Made by a program: the position numbers and the translations under genes. Shown piece after piece: positions 15,192 through 23,219 of a stretch of 60,002 nucleotides of DNA. Source of the DNA: Streptomyces phaeochromogenes (lineage in GTDB: Bacteria > Actinomycetota > Actinomycetes > Streptomycetales > Streptomycetaceae); contig NZ_LIQZ01000055.1 of the NCBI RefSeq assembly GCF_001418655.1, positions 1-60,002 on the forward strand, written 5' to 3'. Every line of letters begins with the position of its first letter. The stretch's first letter is position 1. A model generated the notes under the pieces. It was given only the letters and a program-made list of their open reading frames with translations. It was not told where the DNA came from and did no database searches.

Positions 15192-15773
15192 GGCAGGTGC
15201 CTCGGTTCACGGGACCGTGCCGGGCTTCGGACACGGTCGTACTGTGGTGCGGGCAGGTGAAGGGCCGGTCCAGCAGCGGGTGTTCCGGGGTGCAGGACCC
15301 AGCCGGTCCCTCGGGGATGCGCAGGTCGACCGGACGAAAGATCCGCTCTCCGCAGGCATGCACACCAAGCAGTGGTGGTCCGCCGGGGTCTGGGACGTCC
15401 ATACGCAGCATAGCCCCGGGGCCGGTCCCGCGGTTGGCCCGGGAGAGGGGTACCAGGATGTTTACACGGCATCGATCGGGCTGCTCCGATGCTCTCCCGT
15501 TCTCGCCACGGGTGGGCGGTGGCCCGGCGGTCCGTGTGACAGGCTCACTGTGCTGCCCACCGACGCGGTCAGCGATTCGGCTCCGTAGCCATGCCCGTTG
15601 TGTGAGCGTCGCTTCTGACGAGGGACCGGGGCTCGGCCAGGGCGGGCGGCATTGGCGAGTGCCATGCGCGGCCGACAGCCACCGGCTGCGGTCACTGCTC
15701 GCAGATGAAACAACGTCAGCGGGGCAGTCGTCCCGTTGAACTGTCGGCACCACTGAAGCTGAAGGAGCTTTAC
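15192..15773. other. 580 bases without a supported gene
   Basis: It holds the promoter of the leftward STAS-GNAT pair and that of the DUF4236 gene. A leftward open frame from 15411 (MLRMDVPDPGGPPLLGVHAC and on) has some protein-like features, including several Cys and His. It has no stop of its own and runs in frame through the STAS and GNAT genes, so I do not call it. No repeat or RNA structure stands out. Confidence 0.4.
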
Positions 15774-15964
15774 ATGCCTCTGTGCTTCCACAAGGCCACT
15801 CGGATTCTCCCGGGGTGCGCCTGAACATCAACAAGGGTCGGCTGTCCATCACCAGCAGCGGGAAGCACGCACATCGCAGCGTCGACACGGGTGGGCAGCG
15901 GGCCGAGTCGGTCCAACTGCCCGGTGCGTCCTCTTGGCGGCGCACTCCCCGCCGGGGTCGCTGA
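15774..15964 (+). pseudogene. DUF4236 protein, one-base frameshift
   Basis: ATG 15774, seven bases after AAGGAG, gives MPLCFHKATRILPG and then a premature stop at 15822. The rest of the domain continues one frame over: VRLNINKGRLSITSSGK to ESVQLPGASSWRRTPRRGR, stop at 15964. Adding one G to the run at 15812-15815 restores a 63-residue DUF4236 protein with the expected ILPGVRLN. The family is a short beta-rich domain of unknown function. It is either a single-base deletion in vivo or a homopolymer miscall. Confidence 0.75.
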
Positions 15965-16137
15965 CCGTCCCCGGGCCCGGCGTCCGTGGCTTCTGAACAA
16001 CCTGTCGAGGGCGCTTCCACGCGACCGCGAATCGCGCCCATGACCTCCATCAAACCTCGCGTCAGCCTCGCTGCGAGCGGGACAGGTCCGGCCATCACGC
16101 AGTGACCGCCGGGCTCCAGAACTATCAAGGGACATTG

Positions 16138-16977
16138 ATGGAGAACCTCAGAGACGAAGAGGAACGGGCACCCAAGCGCAAGGTGCTCGACCTGACCGTT
16201 GTGCAAGTAGTGGCGAGCGCGCTGGCGACTGTGGTGGGCGCGGTGCTGGCGTCCTTGCTGGGCGTGACCGGGACGATCATCGGCGCCGCCGTGGTCAGTA
16301 CCAGCGCGACCACGGGCGCGGCGGTCTTCTCGCATGCCTTCCGGCGCACCGGCGAGGGGATCCGTGGTCGGGTCCCGCCCGTAGGAGTACCGAGGACACC
16401 GGGTGAGGAGCGGGCAGAACACCGCGCGGACGCCCGTGCGGCGTTCGGTCCACCGGCGGACGCCCGTGCGGTGGTCGGTTCACAGGCGGACGCTCCGGTC
16501 GCCGGCGCGACACCGCCCCACACGTCCGCCGAAACGCCCTCCGAAGGTGAGTCGGTCACCACCTATCGGGGCGGCTCGCTCCGGAAGTCCTTCGGCTGGA
16601 AGAAGTACGCTCTGGCGACGGGCCTGGTGTTCGCCCTGGCGATGCTCACGGTGACCGCGGTCGAGCTGATCGCGGGCAAGCCGGTGGCGGCCGTGGTCAA
16701 GAACGAGCAGGGCAGGGGAACCTCGGTGGGCGGTGGCACGGCCGGTACGCCCGGTCCTGCCGAGAGCGGCACACCCACCCCGGATGCGTCCGGTGGTACG
16801 GCGCCGCGGACGAGCAACTCCGCCTCGCCGGACGAGAGTTCGGCGCCGGAGACCGGTGCTGGTCCCAACCCCGGCTCCAGCCCCACCTCCAGCTCGAGTT
16901 CCAGGGCTCCGGTGTCGTCCGTGCCGTCCAGCGGCAGTGCCGTGAGCAGTGCCGACGCCACCGCTGATGAGCGGTGA
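16138..16977 (+). CDS. Two-pass membrane protein with Ser/Pro-rich exterior
   Basis: The 279-residue protein has a charged N-terminus (MENLRDEEERAPKRKV), a long hydrophobic stretch at about residues 20-55 (VVASALATVVGAVLASLLG and beyond), a cytoplasmic linker, a second membrane helix near 160-180 (ALATGLVFALAMLTVTAVEL), and a C-terminal low-complexity Gly/Ser/Thr/Pro region. The linker holds an imperfect repeat (ADARAAFGPP, ADARAVVGSQ, ADAPVAGAT) reflecting 24-30-base DNA repeats. AAGGGA precedes ATG 16138. I recognise it only as a streptomycete hypothetical protein. Confidence 0.7.
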   Translation: MENLRDEEERAPKRKVLDLTVVQVVASALATVVGAVLASLLGVTGTIIGAAVVSTSATTGAAVFSHAFRRTGEGIRGRVPPVGVPRTPGEERAEHRADARAAFGPPADARAVVGSQADAPVAGATPPHTSAETPSEGESVTTYRGGSLRKSFGWKKYALATGLVFALAMLTVTAVELIAGKPVAAVVKNEQGRGTSVGGGTAGTPGPAESGTPTPDASGGTAPRTSNSASPDESSAPETGAGPNPGSSPTSSSSSRAPVSSVPSSGSAVSSADATADER

Positions 16978-17079
16978 CGAGGCGGTGCGGAATCTCTCGA
17001 ATGCGGGCCCTAGTCGGCGGAGGGGACGTCGCTTTGTAGGCGATGAAGCGTCTTTTGTGTTGTGCCGGCAGTCGAGGCA

Positions 17080-17108
17080 GCGAATCCGGCGTGACACGCC
17101 GGATTCGC
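17080..17108. terminator. Terminator hairpin
   Basis: Arms gcgaatccggcgt and acgccggattcgc form a perfect 13-bp stem around gac. It lies 100 bases after the stop of the two-pass membrane protein. Confidence 0.75.
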
Positions 17109-17468
17109 TCTTCCGGGCAGTTGCACGCGTGGGTTAATCAACGCACATTCGATATTAATACGGTCGGTGTGGCCCGGGTACGCTTGCGCGTCGTGTCAAT
17201 ACGTAATTCTCTTGGGCATTGACGTGCCGAATGTCTCGGCGCGGCAGCGTGACCTTCGTGCGGTACTAGTCCGTTCAAGGCGGCGCCATCCGGCCCATTA
17301 AGTATTTCTATGCGTTTTGCTATTCGCTCGCCGATTTCTGCGGTGGTGCTCGGGCAAAGCGAAATCGGATTCCTCTCCTGCGTAATATGCCAGCGACAGA
17401 AACAGGCGATTCTGTGCGACCGAGAACCGCCATGCAGGCACCATCCCCTCACAGGAGTTGGCCCCTCG
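17109..17468. promoter_or_regulatory. AT-richer upstream region of the ice-binding-fold gene
   Basis: This stretch is visibly richer in A and T than its surroundings (for example cgatattaatacgg, aagtatttctatgcg). No gene is supported. It probably contains the promoter and a long leader for the gene at 17469. The composition change could also mark acquired DNA. Confidence 0.4.
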
Positions 17469-18848
17469 ATGACGCTGAATATCCCTGAAGTGCGACTACG
17501 GCGCACCATGTCGGTGTGGATCGCCGCAGTGGCGTCCGTGGCAATCGCCGCGGCCGTGGTCGCGGTGACGCCGACACGCGCAAATGCCATTGCCACCCCG
17601 GTGCCTCTGGGCACGGCAGCCACTTACGGAGTGCTGGGGGGTGCGACGGTCACCAACACCGGCCCCACCGTCGTCAACGGTCTCAACGTCGGTGTGAGCC
17701 CCGGGCCGGCCATCACCGGGTTCTTCACGTCCGACGGAGGGCCCGGCACCGTGACCCCGCCCGGGGTCCTGCACACCACCGACGCTCACGCGGCTCAAGC
17801 CAAGGCCGACCTGACCACGGCGTACAACCAGGCCGCCGGACAGACTCTGACGGACGCGGTGTACAACGACGCTCCCCACGAGTTCGGTGGGCAGACGCTG
17901 ACGCCGGGCCTCTACAGGGCGAACAGCTCCGCGGCGATCACCGGCACGCTCACCCTGGACGCCGGGGGCAACCCCAATGCTGTCTGGGTGTTCCAGATCG
18001 GCTCGTCCCTGACGACGGCAGCCGAGAACAGCAGCGTGAGCTTCGTCAACGGTGCCTCGCCGTGCAACGTGTACTGGCAGGTCGGCAGCTCGGCCACGCT
18101 CGGTACCAACACCTCGTTCGTGGGCACCATCATGGCCGACACCTCGATCACCGCCACCACGGGTGCGTCCATCAACGGCCGGCTGCTGGCCGATGCTGGC
18201 GCCCGCGGTGACGGCGCCGTGACGCTGGACAGCAACAGGATCTTCCTGGGGCCCTGCGGCACTGGTGGCACTACTGGTGGTCTGATCTCGGGCGGTGTGA
18301 TCGCCGGTGCCACGTCAGGTGGTGCCACGACAGGCACAACCACAGGCACCACGGGTAGCACCACGGTCGGCGTCATCGGCGGCGTGCCGACGGGCGGCGG
18401 AACCGGCGGTGCCCTGGGTGGTCTTCTCGGCGGCGTCCTGACGTCCGGCGGCACCACTGGTGGCGCACTGGGCGGCCTCGTCGCGGGAGCCACCTCCGGC
18501 GGCGCCACAGGTGGCGCCCCAGGCGGTGCCACAGGAGGCTCCACGGGTGGTGGCCACGGCGGCACGACCGGTGGGAACGGCCACGACCATCACGGCGAGA
18601 AGCCCGGCAAGCCCGGTCACCACGACCACGGCGGGAAGCCGGACGACCACGGCAGGCCCGACGACCATGGTGATCACGGCGGGAAGCCCGACGATCACGG
18701 CAAGCCCGAGAACCACGAGGGTCACGGCAAGCCCGACGACCACGAGGGTCACGGCGGCAAGTCCGACGATCACGGCAAGCCCGAGAACCACGAGGGATAT
18801 GACGGCGATCACGGCGACCACGGAGATCACGACCAGAAGGCCGCCTAG
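17469..18848 (+). CDS. Secreted DUF3494 (ice-binding-fold) protein with repeat and His-rich tail
   Basis: The 459-residue protein has a signal peptide (VWIAAVASVAIAAAVVAV, cleavage near ANAIATP). Residues about 40-260 form a DUF3494 domain: LGTAATYGVLGGATVTNTG, DLTTAYNQAAG, FGGQTLTPGLYRANSS and WQVGSSATLGTNTSFVGTI. This is the beta-solenoid fold of microbial ice-binding proteins, also used for adhesion. After GPCG comes a Gly/Thr/Ala-rich linker of about 110 residues and then a tail of GKPDDHG and GKPENHEGH repeats with roughly 25 His and many Asp and Glu. AGGAG at 17452-17456 fits ATG 17469. No sortase motif is seen. Ice binding is not demonstrated by fold alone. Confidence 0.82.
   Translation: MTLNIPEVRLRRTMSVWIAAVASVAIAAAVVAVTPTRANAIATPVPLGTAATYGVLGGATVTNTGPTVVNGLNVGVSPGPAITGFFTSDGGPGTVTPPGVLHTTDAHAAQAKADLTTAYNQAAGQTLTDAVYNDAPHEFGGQTLTPGLYRANSSAAITGTLTLDAGGNPNAVWVFQIGSSLTTAAENSSVSFVNGASPCNVYWQVGSSATLGTNTSFVGTIMADTSITATTGASINGRLLADAGARGDGAVTLDSNRIFLGPCGTGGTTGGLISGGVIAGATSGGATTGTTTGTTGSTTVGVIGGVPTGGGTGGALGGLLGGVLTSGGTTGGALGGLVAGATSGGATGGAPGGATGGSTGGGHGGTTGGNGHDHHGEKPGKPGHHDHGGKPDDHGRPDDHGDHGGKPDDHGKPENHEGHGKPDDHEGHGGKSDDHGKPENHEGYDGDHGDHGDHDQKAA
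18579..18845 (+). repeat. Coding tandem repeats of the His/Asp-rich tail
   Basis: Repeated units such as ggcaagcccgacgaccacg recur with small variations and encode GKPDDHG / GKPENHEGH. The pattern suggests expansion by slippage and a metal-chelating or hydration function for the protein tail. Confidence 0.65.
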
Positions 18849-18870
18849 CTCCATGTGAGCGGGCAGGACG

Positions 18871-18913
18871 GGCGGCGCGCGGCGGATCGTCATCGATTCC
18901 GTCGCGCGCCGCC
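18871..18913. terminator. Terminator hairpin after the DUF3494 gene
   Basis: Arms ggcggcgcgcggcgga and tccgtcgcgcgccgcc pair over 16 bases with one mismatch and an 11-base loop, between the DUF3494 stop and the DUF5819 start. Confidence 0.65.
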
Positions 18914-18945
18914 GGTCGAATCTCTGGAGAAGTGGAGAAGCCGGA

Positions 18946-19722
18946 ATGGAAAGGCCGGGTGGGGCCGTGCAAGGCGGCGCAGAAACGGTGGATGTCGACG
19001 AAGCGGGCCGGCCCGGCGCCGGACCGGCCCCGGACAGGGGCGGAAGACCCGTCGCGTCCCAAGGGGTTTCGGGCCATCCGCCCCGCCCCGTGAAGGACCT
19101 GAAGGTCTTGAAGGCGGGAACGGGAGCCGCCGTGGTCCTGTGCCTGGCCACAGCCCTGGTCCATGTGCTCCTGGTGTTTCTGCACGTGGCACCCCCGAAC
19201 CCCCTCTCTCAGCAGTACAGCCGCCAGGTCAACGCGTGGGTCCTCCCGCTGTTCGAACAGAACTGGCGGCTCTTCGCGCCGGATCCGGAATCGGTCAACC
19301 GGCAGATCTCGGCGAGGACCATGCACACCGCCCCGGACGGCAGCGTGGAGGTGAGTGACTGGTTCGATCTGACGGGCGTGGACAACTCCGCAGTGAGGCA
19401 CCAGGTCTTCCCCAGCCATACGGCGCAGAACATGCTGCGGCGGGCCTGGAGTTCGTACCTCGAAACCCACGGTGGCGACGATCAGCCTCGCTCGCAGCGG
19501 GCGCTGATGATCCAGCAGTACCTGACCAACATCACGGCGGATCGCATCTCCGGCCACCGCGGCGGCACCTTCGAGTCCGTCCAGCTACGGGTGATCGCCG
19601 CGCCCATCGCCGCGCCCGCCGCTCCTGCCGCAGCCGGCGGGCCCGGCTCGGCCACCGCCGCGCCGACGCCTGCCGATACGCGGTATCTGCCCTGGTGGAA
19701 GGTGGACTCCCATGGAAACTGA
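18946..19722 (+). CDS. DUF5819 family membrane protein
   Basis: The 258-residue protein has a disordered N-terminus, one membrane helix (about residues 58-80, VVLCLATALVHVLLVFLHV) and an external domain with NPLSQQYSRQVNAWVLPLFE, QNWRLFAPDPESVNRQ and VDNSAVRHQVFPSHTAQNML. NWRLFAPDP is the family hallmark. The function is unknown. It overlaps the HTTM gene by 11 bases, a pairing that recurs in streptomycetes, so the two products probably act together in the membrane. The ATG at 18946 follows GGAGAAG. Confidence 0.8.
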   Translation: MERPGGAVQGGAETVDVDEAGRPGAGPAPDRGGRPVASQGVSGHPPRPVKDLKVLKAGTGAAVVLCLATALVHVLLVFLHVAPPNPLSQQYSRQVNAWVLPLFEQNWRLFAPDPESVNRQISARTMHTAPDGSVEVSDWFDLTGVDNSAVRHQVFPSHTAQNMLRRAWSSYLETHGGDDQPRSQRALMIQQYLTNITADRISGHRGGTFESVQLRVIAAPIAAPAAPAAAGGPGSATAAPTPADTRYLPWWKVDSHGN

Positions 19723-20842
19723 GCAGACACGCTCGCCGCACGGGCGCATCCCTGAAGGGGTGGGCGCAGGCGCGCCGCGCCGCGCACCGGATCGGATCGG
19801 CGCGTGGCTCACCGTCCTGACCGAGCGGCCGGTCTCCCTCTACGCCGCGGCGGTGCTGCGCATCGGCTACGGGCTTCTCTATCTCGGCTTCCTGCTGCGG
19901 GAGTTTCCGCACCGCAACGAGATCTGGGGCCCCGGATCACCGTGGACCCCCGAGCTGGCCGGGCAACTCTTCGACCAGACGGGGTGGGCCAGCATTCTCA
20001 CCCTGTCCGACAGCCGGCCGTACTTCGAAGCCTGTTACGCGGCAGCCCTCATCACGTCCGCCCTGTTCCTGCTGGGCTGGCGGACCAGAGTGATGTCCGT
20101 ACTCTTCGCCGTCATGGTCGCGTCCTTCCACGCCCGGGCGATCTTCATGACCGACGGAGGAGACAACCTCATCCTCCTGATGGCCATGTACCTCGTCCTC
20201 ACCGCGTGCGGCCGACGCTGGTCCCTGGACGCGCGCAGGGCCCGGCTGCGAGTCTCGGCGGGGAAGGCGAAGAGCGGCTCGGCGGGCATGGACGCAGGCG
20301 AACTCCGGCATCAACTGGGCACCTCTCGCCGGACGTTGACGGCGGTCCTCCACAACTGCGGCATGTTCGTCATCGCGGCCCAGGTCTGCTTCCTCTACGG
20401 TTCCGCGGGTCTCTACAAGGTGCAGGGCGGCTCCTGGGGCAACGGGACCGCCCTTCACTACGTACTGAACCTCGACCTGTTCCGGCCCTGGCCCGAGCTC
20501 TCGCTCCTGGCCGACGAGCACGACGTACTGATCGCCATCGCCTGCTATCTGACGGTGCTGTTGCAGGTCGCGTTCCCGTTCGTCCTGTTCGGACGGCTCA
20601 AGTACCCGGTCCTCGCCATGCTGTTGGGCATGCACCTGGGTATCGCGGTGCTCATGGGACTTCCGCTCTTCTCCGGCGCGATGATCGTGGCGGACGCCGT
20701 GTTCCTGCCCGACGGCTTCTATCGGAGCCTGGGGCGGTTGTTTCAGCGGATCGGCCGGTCGGCCCATGTCGAGGAGGCAGCGGCTTCGCCTCGCGTGGAG
20801 CCGGTACTCGTCCCGCCACAGCCCGCACCATCGAGCCACTGA
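19712..20842 (+). CDS. HTTM-domain (vitamin K-dependent carboxylase-like) membrane protein
   Basis: The 376-residue polytopic protein belongs to the HTTM group, the bacterial relatives of the membrane domain of vitamin K-dependent gamma-carboxylase. Landmarks are AVLRIGYGLLYLGFLLREFP, EIWGPGSPWTPELA, DGGDNLILLMAMYLVLTACG, YGSAGLYKVQGGSWGNGTAL and FRPWPELSLLAD. About seven hydrophobic segments are present. It starts within the end of the DUF5819 gene (11-base overlap). Catalytic residues of the human enzyme cannot be assigned by eye, so enzymatic carboxylation is not claimed. Confidence 0.8.
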   Translation: METEQTRSPHGRIPEGVGAGAPRRAPDRIGAWLTVLTERPVSLYAAAVLRIGYGLLYLGFLLREFPHRNEIWGPGSPWTPELAGQLFDQTGWASILTLSDSRPYFEACYAAALITSALFLLGWRTRVMSVLFAVMVASFHARAIFMTDGGDNLILLMAMYLVLTACGRRWSLDARRARLRVSAGKAKSGSAGMDAGELRHQLGTSRRTLTAVLHNCGMFVIAAQVCFLYGSAGLYKVQGGSWGNGTALHYVLNLDLFRPWPELSLLADEHDVLIAIACYLTVLLQVAFPFVLFGRLKYPVLAMLLGMHLGIAVLMGLPLFSGAMIVADAVFLPDGFYRSLGRLFQRIGRSAHVEEAAASPRVEPVLVPPQPAPSSH

Positions 20843-20909
20843 AGGCCCTGTGGCCCGCACGGCGACAGCAGGAGACTTGCTGTCGCCGACGGCGGAACCC
20901 CGAGTGCCC

Positions 20910-21380
20910 TCATGTGTTTCTTCCCTTCGCGTGACGTCCGGTCGGCGGCCAGGGCGCGTGGCCCCGGTCGTCGGGGGACGACGGGCGGCGCCGGTACGGG
21001 TCGGCCGACTGTTCGGCGACCAGTGCCTCGAAGAGGCCTCGGGTTTCGACCATGGCCTCCCGCATCTCCTTCGTGCCGCTCTGGTCGCGGACCGCCCTGT
21101 GCATGCTGCGGTAGCCCTGGACGAAGTAGGCGTGGTGGACGGAGAGGGCAGCCACCTGCTCCTCGAACCGCTCGCTGTCAGGGAAACCGCGGTCCTTCGC
21201 CAGGCGTGCCAGCAGCGCATCCGCCTCGGTGACGGCCTTCTGCGGTGACTCCACGAACTGCTCCTGAACCGCGGCCCATTCAGTCACGTAGTGCTCGCGG
21301 GCCTCGGGCGACAGCGGAAGCTTCCTGAGCGAGCCGTGCTGTCGCACGCGCTCATCGAGCTCAAGCTCGGCCGCCCTCAC
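20910..21380 (-). CDS. Helical stress-island protein, N-terminus lacking a normal start
   Basis: The called part (156 residues from GTG 21380) is helical: LPLSPEAREHYVTEWAAVQE, FVESPQKAVTEADALLARLA and FEEQVAALSVHHAYFVQGYR. The conserved beginning of this domain, KRRFGPEYDRALTRHDGDV, lies just upstream in the same frame (to about 21437) but has no ATG or GTG ahead of it, only a CTG. The gene therefore starts at a non-standard codon or has lost its 5' end. It is paralogous to the 11047-11412 product. The function is unknown. Confidence 0.6.
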   Translation of the reverse strand: MRAAELELDERVRQHGSLRKLPLSPEAREHYVTEWAAVQEQFVESPQKAVTEADALLARLAKDRGFPDSERFEEQVAALSVHHAYFVQGYRSMHRAVRDQSGTKEMREAMVETRGLFEALVAEQSADPYRRRPSSPDDRGHAPWPPTGRHAKGRNT

Positions 21381-21554
21381 GTCGCCGTCATGCCGGGTGA
21401 GGGCACGGTCGTACTCCGGGCCGAAGCGCCTTTTCAGCCCGCGTCCGCCGCTGCCCCGGGCCCTCCGCGTCCGAGGTAGCGGAAGGTGGAAGGCCTCGCC
21501 CGGAGTGCTGTAGCCCCACGCCTGCCCTCAGTCAGCGTCCGGCAACCCCCCTTG

Positions 21555-21689
21555 TCAACGCAGCCTCGACGGGGGTTCGGCCGGCTCGACGGGCGGGGGT
21601 GGTAGGACATGGTCCTCCCACCAGGACAGGCCCAGCACGGTGGCGAGCAGCACGAAGGGAGTCAGAACCGGGACGATCAGCGCGTACAT
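21555..21689 (-). CDS. Small single-pass membrane protein (MYxLIVP family), copy 2
   Basis: The 44-residue protein begins MYALIVPVLTPFVLLATVLG, then LSWWEDHVLP and a Pro-rich end. It is shorter than copy 1 (70 residues) because the tail ends early. Strong conservation of the membrane segment and of SWWED between copies argues that this very small gene is real. It is divergent from the 22082 gene. Confidence 0.65.
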   Translation of the reverse strand: MYALIVPVLTPFVLLATVLGLSWWEDHVLPPPPVEPAEPPSRLR

Positions 21690-22081
21690 GTGTACCGCCT
21701 GTTGTGGATGCGTGCGATGCGTGCGATGCGTCGGGCGGCGGATCGTTGCCCGCTCGGAGCGCATCGGGGCCGCGCCGGGGATCACAGGACGGCGGGCGCG
21801 TGCGGGAACGCCCTCGCTCGTGACGCGGCTGGGTCCGGAACCGATGCGCAGGGTGCGCGCTCTGGGGAGCGCGGTGGCGGTGGGACGCCTCCAGGGACCG
21901 GGGCGGCACGACGCACGCTAGCTCTCCCCGCATTTCCCGGACAGATGTCAAGCAGCCATCCATGCCGGACCGTACGCAGTTGCGTCGCACGGTATCCGCC
22001 GTCGTCGGGCAGGACTACGCTGCGCAATGAGGCCCCAGTCCCCGGTATCGACGCTGTGTCCCGCTCCCGGGGAGGCCCGCT
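21690..22081. promoter_or_regulatory. Conserved divergent promoter region, copy 2
   Basis: Its counterpart is 11874-12254. It shares the cacgctagc element near 21913-21921, a ggacaga element downstream, and aggactacgct at 22011-22021 with TACGCT at 22016-22021. A run of near-identical gatgcgtgc units at about 21706-21730 is specific to this copy. No gene is supported inside. Confidence 0.5.
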
Positions 22082-22360
22082 GTGTTCGCCCTGCTACTCG
22101 TCATCGTCCTGGTCCTGTTCGGCCTCGGCTTCCTCGATCCCGTCTGGTGGGTGGCCGCGGCCGTGCTGGTCTTCGGCGCCGCGCACTACAGCCGCGATCG
22201 TGGCGGAGGCCTGGGCCGCGGCAACAGGTCAGACCTCGGGGACTACCGGGTCTATGAGCAGCGCCGGGATCGTCAGGACCGCTGGGACCGCCGCTACACC
22301 CGCCGGCACCGAGCGCGCTGGAGGCGCGAGGAACGGCGCGACCGGGAACGCCGCAGGTGA
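22082..22360 (+). CDS. Small membrane protein (FGxGF/WWVAA) with Arg-rich tail, copy 2
   Basis: The 92-residue protein begins MFALLLVIVLVLFGLGF, then DPVWWVAAAVLVFGA, and ends in a tail of about 55 residues that is almost half Arg (for example RDRQDRWDRRYTRRHRARWR). GTG 22082 follows GGGGAGG as in copy 1. A membrane hairpin with a highly basic cytoplasmic tail suggests tethering of RNA, DNA or acidic lipid, which is inference. An ANTAR-like gene follows after 62 bases. Confidence 0.72.
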   Translation: MFALLLVIVLVLFGLGFLDPVWWVAAAVLVFGAAHYSRDRGGGLGRGNRSDLGDYRVYEQRRDRQDRWDRRYTRRHRARWRREERRDRERRR

Positions 22361-22422
22361 CCCGTGAAGCGACCGGCAGCCAGCGAATCCGGACGCGTCG
22401 AGAGCCTGGAGAGGTACATGCC

Positions 22423-22782
22423 ATGCCACGCACCAGTGTGATCCAAGAAGAGTGGTGGGATCTGAAGGCCGAGGTCTCGTGGGGGAGCGCGCCGGTCGGG
22501 CAGGACGTCGTCGCGCTGCTCGCCGAGAACGATCAGTTGCGGCGGGCTCTGTCCGGCCGTGTGGTGGTCGACCAGGCGTGCGGCATGGTGATGGCCCTGA
22601 CCCCCTGCCGCCGCGGGGTGGCCAGGAACCTGCTGGTGGATGTCTCACGACAGTGCGATCTCAAACTCCGGGAAGTGGCTGCGGCCCTGGTCGCCACCTC
22701 CGAGGGAAAGTCGCTCCCGGGGCAGATCCAGCGGGCACTGCGCCGTGCGCTGCGGCGGCTGCATACGGCGGACCTGCGATGA
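22423..22782 (+). CDS. ANTAR-like regulator, copy 2
   Basis: The 119-residue protein has EEWWDLKAEV, then AENDQLRRALSGR, VVDQACGMVMALTPCRRG, LLVDVSRQCDLKLREVAAAL and an Arg-rich last helix. It is clearly the paralogue of 12485-12898, without the TTA codon and without the C-terminal extension. The ATG is preceded by GGAGAGG. It lies in a tight operon with the membrane protein upstream and the PRC-barrel gene 40 bases downstream. Confidence 0.75.
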   Translation: MPRTSVIQEEWWDLKAEVSWGSAPVGQDVVALLAENDQLRRALSGRVVVDQACGMVMALTPCRRGVARNLLVDVSRQCDLKLREVAAALVATSEGKSLPGQIQRALRRALRRLHTADLR

Positions 22783-22822
22783 GGTTCACGCCGACCAGAC
22801 AAATCCTTCGGAGGGAGAGACC

Positions 22823-23179
22823 ATGATTCACACGGCCGATGTCCGGGAATGGCGCGCTCTCGATGTCGTCGACACCGATTCCCACAAGATCGGTGTCCTC
22901 GAAGCGGTGTACGTGGACACCACCACCGACGAGCCGGCCATGGCCACGGTGCGGACCGGTCTGCCCACCCGGCATCGTCTGGTGTTCGTCCCCCTCGACG
23001 ACGCGATCGTCGGGCCGGGCTACCTCAAGGTCGGCTACGTCAAGACGCTGGTGAAGCAGGCACCTTCGATCGGCACCGACGACGTACTGCCCGCCGAGCA
23101 GGAGGAAGCGATCTTCAAGCACTACGGACTGGCGTACAAGCCTGGTGCGGCCGGCGAGCGGCAACTGGCGCGTCGCTGA
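22823..23179 (+). CDS. PRC-barrel domain protein
   Basis: The 118-residue protein has a PRC-barrel fold at residues 5-85: VREWRALDVVDTDSHKIGVL, EAVYVDTTTDEPAMATVRTG, LVFVPLDDAIVGPGYLKVGY. The C-terminal part, KQAPSIGTDDVLPAEQEEAI and FKHYGLAYKPG, matches streptomycete PRC proteins of stress operons. GGAGGGAGA precedes ATG 22823. It is flanked by two ANTAR-like genes on the same strand, so a joint RNA-related or stress role is likely but unproven. Confidence 0.82.
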   Translation: MIHTADVREWRALDVVDTDSHKIGVLEAVYVDTTTDEPAMATVRTGLPTRHRLVFVPLDDAIVGPGYLKVGYVKTLVKQAPSIGTDDVLPAEQEEAIFKHYGLAYKPGAAGERQLARR

Positions 23180-23219
23180 CCACCTTTGGACAGGATGGCC
23201 GCGTTGTGAGGTGCGCAGC

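Larger units (their letters stand above)
21520..22790. repeat. Copy 2 of the duplicated stress cassette
   Basis: It matches 11645-12900 in the same orientation, in genes and intergenic DNA, about 9.8 kb away. This copy retains the full Arg-rich tail of the membrane protein. A PRC-barrel gene and a second ANTAR-like gene follow it. Confidence 0.75.

Noticed and set aside
15192..15411. Possible small leftward gene MLRMDVPDPGG... upstream of STAS
   Set aside because: It lacks its own stop before the STAS gene and no ribosome site is visible, so it cannot be separated from the long shadow frame.
14137..16422. A leftward open frame of 761 codons spanning GNAT, STAS and intergenic DNA
   Set aside because: Only the last 210 codons look like protein (GNAT). 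The rest is antisense or out of frame to STAS and has a composition of Arg/Pro/His typical of GC-rich shadow frames.
18579..18845. CRISPR-like appearance of the repeats near 18.6-18.8 kb
   Set aside because: The repeats are in frame, encode GKPDDHG units and have no unique spacers; they belong to the DUF3494 tail.
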